A DNA stretch of 64,000 bases, taken from NCBI RefSeq assembly GCF_033283405.1, contig NZ_JAWMQR010000014.1:32726-96725 (forward strand). Direction: 5' to 3'. Position 1 is the stretch's first letter; every line of letters starts with the position of its first letter. This document shows positions 8,124 through 16,510 of the stretch, one piece after another. Both the position numbers and the translations under genes were made by a program. Source of the stretch: Halioxenophilus sp033283405. Its GTDB lineage: Bacteria > Pseudomonadota > Gammaproteobacteria > Pseudomonadales > Cellvibrionaceae. The notes beneath the pieces are model-generated. The model did not search any database. It saw nothing but the letters and a program-made list of their open reading frames with translations, and had not been told where the DNA came from.

Positions 8124-10541
8124 TTACAGGCCGTACCTCTGTAGATCAACCGCTTCACTCAATTTTTGGGCGTCGAGGTAAGCCTGCTCCTGCGGTGACT
8201 TCTGCTCCAAGTTCTCTGCTTCGTTTGTGTAGAGGCTCTCCCGAATAGAATCGAACAGTGGGGTATTAAGCACCAGCGGGTAGCTGTTCCAACCCCGTTG
8301 GTGAATGGTACGCAGCGTTTCCTGGGCGTCGTTTAGCTGGCCCGCGCCAACATACAGACTGAGTCGGGCGATGTTTATATCAGTGTCGTCGCGGCCACCT
8401 GCGCTTGCTTTGTTGATTAACTCCATACCAGCGCGCAGGTGCGCCAGCTGCTCCTGGCCACGCTCGCGTGAGCCGGCAATCTGTGCCCGGTAGGCCAGTG
8501 TCTGGGCCTGCTTGAGAATGTCAAACGGACAGTTCTGGCTGAAGTTCTGTTGCGCTTGTGCAAAGGCGGCATCGGCGACAACCGCATCCCGCTGTAACCA
8601 GGCGAGTATCCCCTTGTAATACCAGATGCCAGCGCTATCGCACCCTTTAATAACATTGTCGGCCGCCCACTGTTCCGCTTCGTCTACCACTGTGGCCAGT
8701 GCCTGGGCATCGCGTTTGGCAACCGCCATCTGCGCACGTAAACCGAGCGTGGTAGCTGTGTTCAGGGCTTTGCCGCGGGCATTAATGTAGTGCTGCACGG
8801 GTTCATAGCGATGCAGGGTAATCAATGCCGTTACCACTGTCTGAGTGGCTTTATCGAGCAGGTCATCGCCGTACACCTGATTGGTAGCCTGATGCAGAAG
8901 GTCGCTGAATTGTCCGGTGGCGGCGAGGGCTTCCAGGTCGGCCTTGATCAAAGCTTCGTTGTGCGAGGTGCTGTAGAAATGGGGCGCCAGCTCGTGGGCA
9001 TCGGCATAGCGGCCAAGATGGTTCAGTACCATCAAATAATTAAACTGTATCGATGGGTGCAGTGGGTCCAGGTTTAAGGCGGCCTGATACTGTTCATAGG
9101 CCTGGTTGATTAGGCCGCGCTTCAACAACGCTGTGCCCAACCACATGCGTGCCATTGAGTAGTTGGGGTTCAGCTCCACCGCCCGTTGGTAGTAGCTCTC
9201 CGCACCCTCGTCATCGCCCTGCATAATAGCCATTAAACCACGCGAAGCGTTGGCCTCGGCGTCATTGGAGTTGAGCTCTAAGGCTTTGTTGATGAGCGGC
9301 TCAGCTTGGGCTACGGCCTGGTCGTAACTGTGGCCAGCGTAATCCTCTGCCAGCAGGATGCTGTCGGCCAGTCCGGCGTAGGCGGGCCCATAGTTGGGAT
9401 CAAGTTCGATGGCTTGCCGAAAGTAGAGCTGTGCCTGTTCAATTGATGCCAGCGTGCGTTTATTCCAGTGGAAGCGGCCGAGCAGGTAGTTGTCATAGGC
9501 CTGCACACTGGCGGGTAGCATATCGGTGGTGGCCTGGATATCGGCCTTGGCCAGTGCCGGAACCAACTGGCCGGCAACCTGAGTGGCAATCTCCTCTTGC
9601 AGGGCAAATACGTCACCCAGGCTGCGTTCATAAGTATCGGCCCAAATGGGGTGACCGCTGTCGGTATCGGAGAGCTGGATAGTCACCCGCATACGGGACT
9701 CATCCATGCGCACCGTGCCCTCCAGCACCGCTCGTGTGTTGAGCGCGCGGCCGATCTCCTGGATGGATTTCGACTGACCCATAAATACCTCCGACGAGGT
9801 GCGGGCCGCCACGCGAATGCCGCGGGTGCGAATCAATTTGTTGCGGATATCTTCGGCCAGGCCAACGCTGATGTAGTCGTTATTGTCGGTGGTGCTGAGG
9901 CTGACGAAGGGTAGAACGGCGACATCCAGTGGTGCAGCCAGATGGAACTCTTGCTCAGTCCGGTGGTTGGTTGGGGCATTAATGGAGTGCGTCACCTGGG
10001 TCAGGGTGGTGGACAATGCCTCTAATTTTACGCCTCTAATGTGCCACACCAGAACACCAATCAGACTCGCCAATAACACCAGTAGGAGTCCCCTACCCAG
10101 CCCTGATTGCGGCAGCCAGGCGAAACGGCGTCTCTTACTTTTGGTTTGTGGGAGTGGCTTGCTGGCGCTGGTAGTTGTGTCGCTTTCGGGGAGGAGTTCG
10201 CCCGCTGGATAGGGGGTAATCAGCAGGCTGTAGCCGCGCTTGGGAATGGTACGAATGAAGCGGCGTTCGCGACTGGTATCGTTGAGGGCTGAACGCAGTT
10301 CAGAAATACAGCGGGTGAGAACCTCCTCGCTCACCACAACGTTGCTCCAAACCTGGTCGAGCAGTTCTGCACGGCTAACCACCTGGCCGTGGTGGTGGGC
10401 CAGGCAAACCAATACTTCCATAACTTTGGGTTCGATATGGAGGCGATGGCCGTTAGTTTCAAAATAGCCGTGCTGCGGATCTACGAACCAGTTTTCCAAC
10501 CAAAATCCGCTTGCCAGCCACTCTTCGTTGGCGTTAGTCAC
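8124..10541 (-). CDS. CadC-like membrane transcriptional regulator with TolB-like and TPR domains
   Basis: The 805-residue protein begins with an OmpR/CadC winged helix at about residues 15-110 (EPKVMEVLVCLAHHHGQVVS ... RTIPKRGYSL). A basic stretch and one membrane helix follow at about 150-168. The periplasmic part starts with a TolB/FlgO-like domain (VAVLPFVSLS ... IWADTYERSL, about 205-330) and continues into several TPR repeats (AYAGLADS, EANASRGLMAIMQGDDEGAE, MARMWLGTALL). Such proteins sense envelope signals and bind DNA while anchored in the inner membrane. The start is GTG with AAGGAG five bases upstream. The gene diverges from the lipoprotein gene at 10.8 kb, a possible target. A related HTH-TM-TPR design recurs at 59-61.2 kb. 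Confidence 0.88.
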   Translation of the reverse strand: MTNANEEWLASGFWLENWFVDPQHGYFETNGHRLHIEPKVMEVLVCLAHHHGQVVSRAELLDQVWSNVVVSEEVLTRCISELRSALNDTSRERRFIRTIPKRGYSLLITPYPAGELLPESDTTTSASKPLPQTKSKRRRFAWLPQSGLGRGLLLVLLASLIGVLVWHIRGVKLEALSTTLTQVTHSINAPTNHRTEQEFHLAAPLDVAVLPFVSLSTTDNNDYISVGLAEDIRNKLIRTRGIRVAARTSSEVFMGQSKSIQEIGRALNTRAVLEGTVRMDESRMRVTIQLSDTDSGHPIWADTYERSLGDVFALQEEIATQVAGQLVPALAKADIQATTDMLPASVQAYDNYLLGRFHWNKRTLASIEQAQLYFRQAIELDPNYGPAYAGLADSILLAEDYAGHSYDQAVAQAEPLINKALELNSNDAEANASRGLMAIMQGDDEGAESYYQRAVELNPNYSMARMWLGTALLKRGLINQAYEQYQAALNLDPLHPSIQFNYLMVLNHLGRYADAHELAPHFYSTSHNEALIKADLEALAATGQFSDLLHQATNQVYGDDLLDKATQTVVTALITLHRYEPVQHYINARGKALNTATTLGLRAQMAVAKRDAQALATVVDEAEQWAADNVIKGCDSAGIWYYKGILAWLQRDAVVADAAFAQAQQNFSQNCPFDILKQAQTLAYRAQIAGSRERGQEQLAHLRAGMELINKASAGGRDDTDINIARLSLYVGAGQLNDAQETLRTIHQRGWNSYPLVLNTPLFDSIRESLYTNEAENLEQKSPQEQAYLDAQKLSEAVDLQRYGL

Positions 10542-10794
10542 TCACGCTCCTTAATTATTTTTCCAGAGCCAACCGCATTCAGCACGGGGCTGACTCCAAC
10601 ATCGCAATCACCCATTCGAGTAGCAGATGTTACCGGTTTAATCGCATTTTTGATGAAAAATTTACCGTGCGAATCTTTTCCGAAGGATTTCTCAGCATTC
10701 TTTATCTCTCCCGTTTGATGCATCAGTAAAGGCAAAGGTTTAGTTAGCCGCTGTGCGCCACTCTGTGCCTCATGAACAGATGGGGTACGGGACG

Positions 10795-11379
10795 ATGAAA
10801 CAGGGTGCATACCGGAAAATAACCAGTTGCGCGCTATGGGTGGCAATTGTGGTTTTGCTATCCGCCTGCGCAAGCAAGCCGATGGTGAGCCAGTCGCCGG
10901 TGGCGAGGGCAGTTGTAATTCAGCAAAACTATGCCACTGAGCTGGCCGCCGTGGTGGCGGCAGCCAATCAGTTTAACCCGCTCTCAATTGCCGAAGACAG
11001 GGAATATATGGGGGCGATTTATGAGTGCTCCGAGGGCTTCGTCTACAGTGTCGGAGCGGGTAAGGTGGCGGCTGGTAATGTTTCCGTAATTCTCAACACT
11101 CCGGCGGGCTGCGATATGGTCGCCTTGTGGCACACTCACGGGGCGGAACACTACAGCCATCGATTTTTCTCGGGTATCGACACCCGCCTGGTCGAGCGGG
11201 TCGGAATGCCGTTCTACATGGCTGACTACACCGGTGCACTGCGGGTGTTTAACCCGGGCGATAGAACCCTAAGCTTGACCAGAGCGCGGCAGATGGGCTT
11301 GGGAGAGGACCGGGATTATGCGGAGGGCAGTAGAATCCAAAATACCGCGGGTAACCAAATTCAGGTGGCCACCCGTTGA
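10795..11379 (+). CDS. DUF4329-like lipoprotein with a JAMM-like metal motif
   Basis: The 194-residue protein begins with a lipoprotein signal (basic start, then VAIVVLLSACAS, lipobox cysteine near residue 21). The mature part contains LWHTHGAEHYSHRFFSGID. This is an HxH followed ten residues later by SxxD, close to the zinc-binding arrangement of JAMM/JAB proteases, with a glutamate upstream in IYECSEGF. The spacing resembles DUF4329 domains, which occur in secreted and Rhs proteins. I start at ATG 10795 because it gives a normal signal peptide and has GGGG nine bases upstream; ATG 10780 and GTG 10753 are also in frame. Metallopeptidase activity is inference; the family call is from memory of motifs. 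Confidence 0.65.
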   Translation: MKQGAYRKITSCALWVAIVVLLSACASKPMVSQSPVARAVVIQQNYATELAAVVAAANQFNPLSIAEDREYMGAIYECSEGFVYSVGAGKVAAGNVSVILNTPAGCDMVALWHTHGAEHYSHRFFSGIDTRLVERVGMPFYMADYTGALRVFNPGDRTLSLTRARQMGLGEDRDYAEGSRIQNTAGNQIQVATR

Positions 11380-11430
11380 TAAACTTCGCCCAGCCCACAT
11401 TGCCAGTGCAATCAGGCCGGACGCCAGCGC

Positions 11431-12939
11431 TTACTGAATAATTTTTATCACCTCGCCGGCGTAGGGTTCGCCGCGCGGATAGTAACCGTTAATCAGGCGC
11501 AGGTTCTCCTCGCCGTACTGGCCGAGCTTGAGATCATTGGCCAAGCGGGCAAAGGTGGTGTTCTCGTTGGCAACCACATATTTAATGGTTTTCGAGTGTT
11601 TGGCGGTGGTCTTCACCGGGGCGGTGGGTCGCACCGGTTGAAAGCTGCGAATACTGGCCAGGAACAGGGCGTCGTAGTCGACCTCGGGTTGAGGGTTGGT
11701 GACTTTGCCTTCAAACAGGTAGGCGCGATTCACCTGTACCAGTATCGCCACACGGCTCTCCTGGCCACCGTTCTCCTTGATGCCGGTATGGCCAAGCAGG
11801 CCATTTTGGCTCAGGGCTTCAGACTGCTTGAGCAGTTTGACATCAAAGCGGTCGCGCAACAGAGATTCAAAACTGGCACTGGGGTTAACCTTGGCCACCG
11901 TCAGGGTGAGGCTGGCGGAGCTGTCGGCGGGGGCGCCGATGATAGCCGAGCCCTGGTTGGCTACTGTCCAAGCCTCTGGGTAGAGGAGGGTAAAGCCCAA
12001 ACGGTTGTGGGTGTAGCGATTCTCTTTGTTCTCCTGATTGGCGGCTGCTTCGGCGGCCAGTTTTGCTTTGCGATCCAGATTATCGCCCCAGATCAAACCA
12101 TCGGTGTGTTCCCGGAATGCCTCTTCATTCAATACGCCACTGGCGGTACTGTCGCCACGCGCTTGGGCGATGGCCTCCTGCAGCCGTTTGTCGCTGCGCG
12201 GGTGGGAGGAGAAAACGCCATGGTAGGAGGCCGCTTTGCGGCCGGCATCCCGCGCCTGTTGCTTGGCAAAGCGCTCCTGGCTTTTGAGCAGCGCCAGCAC
12301 ATCAATCATCGCCTCCGGCGAGTAGCCGGCCCGTTCTAAATATTCAGCGCCAAAGCCATCGGCCTCCAGCTCCATGTCCCGGCCGTAACCGGCCAGAGCC
12401 GCGTCACTCCATTGGGCGGCGGCGGAAGCGACACTGTAGCTGCCGGTGAGAATGCCGGCGAATACAGCGCCGACATCGCGACCGGCGGAGGCTGCCTGTT
12501 GCCGCACGTGGTGGCGGGCGGTGACGTGGCCAATCTCGTGGCCCAGTACCGCCGCCAGCTGTGCCTCATTTTGCAGATAGGTGAGCAAGCCACGGTTAAC
12601 GTAGATGTAACCGCCGGGCAGGGCAAAGGCGTTGATGTCCGGGCTGTCGATTATGAAGAAGTGGTAATCCAAATCGGGTCGGTCGCTGGTGGCGGCAACG
12701 CGTTTGCCTACTTCGGTGACATAGGCATTGAGATCTTCATCCTCATAGAACGCCATGGTTTTGGCGAACTCTTCGTGCATCTCCTGGCCGATTTTGATCT
12801 CTTTTGCTTCCGACATGGTGACGGTATCGAGATGGCCGGTGGCCGGATTGAAGGCGCAGCTGGCGAGGGTGAGCAAACCACCGGTAAGCACCAGGCTTTG
12901 GGCCAGGTTGACCAGTCTCAGGTGATCTGTGAATTTCAT
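11431..12939 (-). CDS. M48-family metalloprotease lipoprotein with LysM-like C terminus
   Basis: The 502-residue protein has a lipoprotein signal ending at LASCAF (cysteine near residue 28). The peptidase M48 core carries HEIGHVTARHH, the HExxH zinc site, and downstream ELEADGFGAEYL supplies the third ligand glutamate. After about residue 310 comes a domain typical of long YfgC/BepA-like relatives (NRLGFTLLYPEAW). The last 50 residues (YVVANENTTFARLANDLKLG ... GEVIKI) resemble a LysM-like module. Such proteases degrade or chaperone outer-membrane proteins in the periplasm. The start has AGGAG five bases upstream. This is the last gene of the 13-gene minus-strand block and follows its neighbour by 20 bases, so it probably serves that system. 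Confidence 0.88.
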   Translation of the reverse strand: MKFTDHLRLVNLAQSLVLTGGLLTLASCAFNPATGHLDTVTMSEAKEIKIGQEMHEEFAKTMAFYEDEDLNAYVTEVGKRVAATSDRPDLDYHFFIIDSPDINAFALPGGYIYVNRGLLTYLQNEAQLAAVLGHEIGHVTARHHVRQQAASAGRDVGAVFAGILTGSYSVASAAAQWSDAALAGYGRDMELEADGFGAEYLERAGYSPEAMIDVLALLKSQERFAKQQARDAGRKAASYHGVFSSHPRSDKRLQEAIAQARGDSTASGVLNEEAFREHTDGLIWGDNLDRKAKLAAEAAANQENKENRYTHNRLGFTLLYPEAWTVANQGSAIIGAPADSSASLTLTVAKVNPSASFESLLRDRFDVKLLKQSEALSQNGLLGHTGIKENGGQESRVAILVQVNRAYLFEGKVTNPQPEVDYDALFLASIRSFQPVRPTAPVKTTAKHSKTIKYVVANENTTFARLANDLKLGQYGEENLRLINGYYPRGEPYAGEVIKIIQ

Positions 12940-12959
12940 ATCAGCTCCTAATGACGTGG

Positions 12960-13670
12960 TTAGTGTTGGTTGGCAAAGAAGCCCTTGAGCTGCTCGCCGA
13001 GGCCTTTACAGGCGCTGGTTTGTACCCGGGCGATGATCGGAATGGGGACGATCACCGCCGGCATATAGGAGGTGCCCGAGGCGTCGGCACTGATCTGGCC
13101 CTCGGTCTCCAGTTTCTGGTAATCCCACACCTCGGCTTCGTAGTCGGACTCCTTCTCCCAGGTGCCAAAGCCAAAGCAGCCGGCACCGCCAACGGTAATA
13201 GAGCAGCCAATCGAACCGCTGCTGTCGGTGGTTTCGGTGTTGCCGTCAATCCAGATGATGTAGCGCACCTTGTAGGTGTCCATGGCGGAGGCAATTTCCG
13301 GGCTTTGCAGATAGCGCTTTAAGTCGCCCACGTGCATGGGGGCGGTGCGCGGTTCAAACCAGGGGTAGAGGGCGTCGACAAACTTCTGCTCGGGAACCAC
13401 CGTCAGGCCGCTGCTGCCACTGGCCAGGACGTCTCCCACACAGTCGACCAGGTCGGGCTCAGTTTCGTAGTCACTGGAGTGACGCCGGCCGAGCACCACC
13501 ACCGACTGATTGTCGTCAATCTCGATGTAATTGGGGGCGATGCGGTGTTCATCGATGGTGATGGTGGTGCAGCCACCGGCCAACATCAGCAGTGGCAGTA
13601 CCATCAGCCCCAGCCAGTGCTGTTGGCTGCGCGCGGGTCTGGATTGGGTGGCTGGCTGTGGAAAGCTCAT
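12960..13670 (-). CDS. Uncharacterised lipoprotein
   Basis: The 236-residue protein has a lipoprotein signal (LGLMVLPLLMLAGGCTT). I recognise no family. The mature part starts with a strand-rich stretch containing VVVLGRRHSSDYETEPDLVDCVGDVL. Later comes a predicted strand YIIWIDGNT and a Gly/Ser/Cys-rich loop (GCSITVGGAGCFGFG) with paired cysteines, which may form disulfides in the periplasm. The C terminus ends with CKGLGEQLKGFF, amphipathic. I start at ATG 13670, with AGGAG seven bases upstream; earlier in-frame codons overlap the previous gene. It sits 20 bases from the M48 gene and 19 bases from the upstream lipoprotein gene, clearly one transcription unit. Confidence 0.7.
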   Translation of the reverse strand: MSFPQPATQSRPARSQQHWLGLMVLPLLMLAGGCTTITIDEHRIAPNYIEIDDNQSVVVLGRRHSSDYETEPDLVDCVGDVLASGSSGLTVVPEQKFVDALYPWFEPRTAPMHVGDLKRYLQSPEIASAMDTYKVRYIIWIDGNTETTDSSGSIGCSITVGGAGCFGFGTWEKESDYEAEVWDYQKLETEGQISADASGTSYMPAVIVPIPIIARVQTSACKGLGEQLKGFFANQH

Positions 13671-13689
13671 AGTTAACTCCTGGGTGGCG

Positions 13690-14337
13690 CTATTGGCCCG
13701 TATCGGCGGCTGTGGTTGACGCCGACGCTTGGTGCTCCTCAAGCCAGGAGCGAATCTCAGGTACCCGGGCGAAGCCTGTGGTCAGACTGGCACCCAGATC
13801 GCGGAGTGCGACCACCACCGCCTGGTGCATCGCCTCCTCTTTCGATTGTAGGAAAGCGCTGGGGGTTTTACCGTAGGCGCTCATGATCCAATCGGCGACC
13901 AGTTCGCCATCCGGGTTATAGACCTGCATGTTGTATTTGATCCATACCTCGTAAATATTGATGCGGGTTTCACGGGGCGAGGAGTATTGAAACTCGTTGA
14001 TTTTGGGTATCAGTAATAGGTCTATTTGGGGGTAGTTCTTGGCTTCTTCCACTGTTTTGAGTGAAATACTGTCGCGAAAGAGCGGCTCAAACACCTCTTT
14101 AAAGAGGTGTTCATGGGCTTCACCGACCCCAATCTGCCAGCGGTCGCGGGATTTGGACTGCTCCTCATAGACGAATTTGGTCATCTGCTCGTCGTAGACC
14201 ACCGCCATGGTGATATCAATGGGTGCGGTTATGGGTTTCGGGAAGTCGGCGTCAACCACCAGGGCGTTGGTACAGCCGGTGAGCACGGCCAGTGCCGGCC
14301 ATAACGCCCAGCGCCGGCAGCGCAGAAGGGGTTGCAT
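13690..14337 (-). CDS. Uncharacterised lipoprotein
   Basis: The 215-residue protein begins with a short basic segment, a hydrophobic stretch and the lipobox LTGCTN. The mature part contains ITMAVVYDEQ, then NYPQIDLLLIPKINEFQYSS and INIYEVWIKYNMQVYNPDG. This is a pattern of beta strands reminiscent of LptE- or GNA1162-like outer-membrane accessory lipoproteins, but no family can be claimed. An earlier ATG at 14409 overlaps the end of the VWA gene and is preceded by GGGG. It would allow coupling but gives an unusually long N terminus, so I prefer 14337. It belongs to the minus-strand block. Confidence 0.65.
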   Translation of the reverse strand: MQPLLRCRRWALWPALAVLTGCTNALVVDADFPKPITAPIDITMAVVYDEQMTKFVYEEQSKSRDRWQIGVGEAHEHLFKEVFEPLFRDSISLKTVEEAKNYPQIDLLLIPKINEFQYSSPRETRINIYEVWIKYNMQVYNPDGELVADWIMSAYGKTPSAFLQSKEEAMHQAVVVALRDLGASLTTGFARVPEIRSWLEEHQASASTTAADTGQ

Positions 14338-14395
14338 TATGGTGGTGAAGATAGTGATCAAGCGAAAGCTCCACGGGTTGGCGAATCGGTTTAGG

Positions 14396-15400
14396 TTAAC
14401 GGTGATCATTGAGCCCCACAAAGGTACCGCCATTGCGTTTAGTCAGCTCGCGCATCAACGTGGCGTAGCGAATACCGGTGGTTTGCATATTAATCGGCCG
14501 GCTGAACTGCACGGGGAAACCCACCGCGTGAATCCGCACCAAGCTCTCACCCTCCCGGTTCTTGCGATTGATACGCTCCACGGCATTGATCACATCGCGA
14601 ATGGAGCGGCCGGTAAATTCATCGCCCATCACATACAGGCTGATCTTTTTGTCCGGGTCGTAGTAGGTGCTGATCGCCTTTTCGATGCCCTCCACCGGGC
14701 TTGAGTTACTGAACGGGTTCCAGGTGGCCAGGCGCTGGATAATCACATCGCGGCGGCCGGGGGTGTCGGGAATCCACTTGCCTCGGTAGTTGGTGAACAT
14801 ATAGTCGCCCATATCGTTCATCACCTGGATACCCTTCACGTTGGGGTAGATATCCAGAATGTTGACCATCTCAGTGATCATTCTGCCCCAGGCGTAGTTG
14901 AACATACTGCCTGAGGTATCGATGATAAAAATGATGTATTCGCTGTCGACCGGAATACCGCCAATAAGGTTGTTTTTACTCTGGTAATTCTCGCCCAGCA
15001 AGCGCTGCATCTCCGCAGTGAGGGATTGCAGAGCCACTTCGAGCTGGCCGCGCTCGTCGCTGGTGTCCGCTGCCTGGGTGCTCAGTTGGGCATAGCGCAG
15101 TTCGGCGGCGCGCATTTCGGAGCGGAGAATGGCGATGCGTTTTTCCACCTCATCGAGCTGTTCGTGTTTGGCGGTGGCTTCGCGATTGAACACCTGGGTT
15201 TCGCCGCGCAGGCTGAACAGCTGCTGCTGCAAGTTGGCGATCATCCCGTCCAGCTTCACTTCTGACTGCTCCAGAGCCGTGGGTTCCACATTTTTGGTGA
15301 TCATCAACAGCAGCACGATGGCGCCAAAGCCGCAGCAGACCACATCCAAAAACGCCATGCTCGACTCCTCATTGGAGCGGCGTTGTCTTCGAATAGACAT
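14396..15400 (-). CDS. Membrane-anchored VWA protein with ExbD-like N-terminal helix
   Basis: The 334-residue protein has a basic N terminus, then a membrane helix starting MAFLDVVCCGFGAIVLLLMI (residues 15-34) with an aspartate (D19) at its cytosolic edge. A coiled coil follows at about 45-135, then a VWA domain whose MIDAS motif DTSGSM is near residue 160; GDEFTG may supply the last metal ligand. VWA domains bind divalent metal and mediate protein contacts. The helix with its leading FLDV resembles the proton-relay helix of ExbD/TolR (consensus PFIDVM). The next gene encodes a paralogue with the same layout, and a MotA/TolQ/ExbB protein lies 2.4 kb upstream. The VWA domain should be periplasmic. 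Confidence 0.78.
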   Translation of the reverse strand: MSIRRQRRSNEESSMAFLDVVCCGFGAIVLLLMITKNVEPTALEQSEVKLDGMIANLQQQLFSLRGETQVFNREATAKHEQLDEVEKRIAILRSEMRAAELRYAQLSTQAADTSDERGQLEVALQSLTAEMQRLLGENYQSKNNLIGGIPVDSEYIIFIIDTSGSMFNYAWGRMITEMVNILDIYPNVKGIQVMNDMGDYMFTNYRGKWIPDTPGRRDVIIQRLATWNPFSNSSPVEGIEKAISTYYDPDKKISLYVMGDEFTGRSIRDVINAVERINRKNREGESLVRIHAVGFPVQFSRPINMQTTGIRYATLMRELTKRNGGTFVGLNDHR

Positions 15401-15429
15401 AGGTTAACGCCTCGCTTGGTGGGGGCTGG

Positions 15430-16509
15430 TCATGGCCAGTCCACCGATGGTGTTAAAAAGGAGCCCTCGGTCACCATGGCCAGGCGCCAGTAGTCGGAGG
15501 CGGCAAATGGGTCCCCCTCCATGGGCAGCAGGATGGTGTTTACCGGAATCCCCCGGGGCAGCAGCTCAACCGCCTGCTCAAACAGCTTGCGGCGATCCGG
15601 CCCGGTGATGGTGTTCTTTTTGGGTGGGCCCTTGCCAAGGGTGGGCAGGCCGTCGGTAATGATAAAGATGTTGTCGGGCAGCGGCTCCAGATCTGCCAGC
15701 GAGATAAAGGTTTTATAGAGGTTGGTGCCATTTTCCGGCACCACCTTGCGCAGGTTGTCGATGACCCGCTCCAACTGCGCTTTGTCTTCGGTGCGCAGCC
15801 ACTTGCCTTCGGAGTCGACCAGGGGCGCGTGCGCCCGGGTATTGAAGTTGTAGATCTGATAGTTGGTCCGTTCCGGCAGCTGTGCCACCAGCCACTCGAC
15901 AATGCCCAGCGCCTGCTGCCACTTTTTCGAGCTGATTTTGGTGGCATCGTCCATATTGCGGCGGCGAATAATATTGACGATGGTCTCATCGAGCATACTG
16001 GCGGAGCTGTCGATCAGGATCAGTACATGGGAGCCACCCAACTTCAGGCCGGTGAGGTACTGGCGGTTACCCTCGCCGACAAAACGGCGTACGTTGTTGC
16101 CCTTGTCGCGGTTCTCCTCTTCAAGTTTCTTTTTCTCCTCCTCGAGCTTTTTCAGCCGCTCCTGCAACTGGGAGATCTCATCGGTGGCGTCGTCACGGGT
16201 GAGGCTGGCGATGTTGGCACGCACCTTGGTGAGATCCTCGTCGATTGTGCGGGCCATACCCTGGGCCTCGGCCAGGCGTTGGTCGACCTCGGAGACGGTA
16301 TTGCGCGCCCGCACCATATTCTCCCGGCCGGTTTTGATCTCCTCCTCCAGCATGGAAACCTCGGCCTGGAGGTTGGGGTAGAGGTTTTCAGCGCGGGTGT
16401 CGACGTCGTGCTTGATGATTAAAAAGATAAGGGCCACGGCGCCAAAGCCGCAGGACATGATATCCAGGAAGGAGAGGCTGAATGTGCTGAACCTCCGCTT
16501 TTTGGCCAT
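15430..16509 (-). CDS. Second membrane-anchored VWA protein with ExbD-like N-terminal helix
   Basis: The 359-residue protein repeats the design of its neighbour. It has a basic start, a helix beginning SFLDIMSCGFGAVALIFLI (D16 at the cytosolic edge) and a long, highly charged coiled coil (about 45-150, rich in KLEEE). A VWA domain follows, with DSSASM near residue 175 and ITDGLPT as a further metal-site segment. The two proteins share FLD-x-x-x-CGFGA but differ strongly elsewhere, so they are old paralogues. MIDAS ligands look intact. The gene starts one base after the stop of the actin-like gene, so translation is likely coupled. Pairing with the ExbB-like protein of the same block is inferred, not shown. 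Confidence 0.78.
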   Translation of the reverse strand: MAKKRRFSTFSLSFLDIMSCGFGAVALIFLIIKHDVDTRAENLYPNLQAEVSMLEEEIKTGRENMVRARNTVSEVDQRLAEAQGMARTIDEDLTKVRANIASLTRDDATDEISQLQERLKKLEEEKKKLEEENRDKGNNVRRFVGEGNRQYLTGLKLGGSHVLILIDSSASMLDETIVNIIRRRNMDDATKISSKKWQQALGIVEWLVAQLPERTNYQIYNFNTRAHAPLVDSEGKWLRTEDKAQLERVIDNLRKVVPENGTNLYKTFISLADLEPLPDNIFIITDGLPTLGKGPPKKNTITGPDRRKLFEQAVELLPRGIPVNTILLPMEGDPFAASDYWRLAMVTEGSFLTPSVDWP

Positions 16510-16510
16510 A

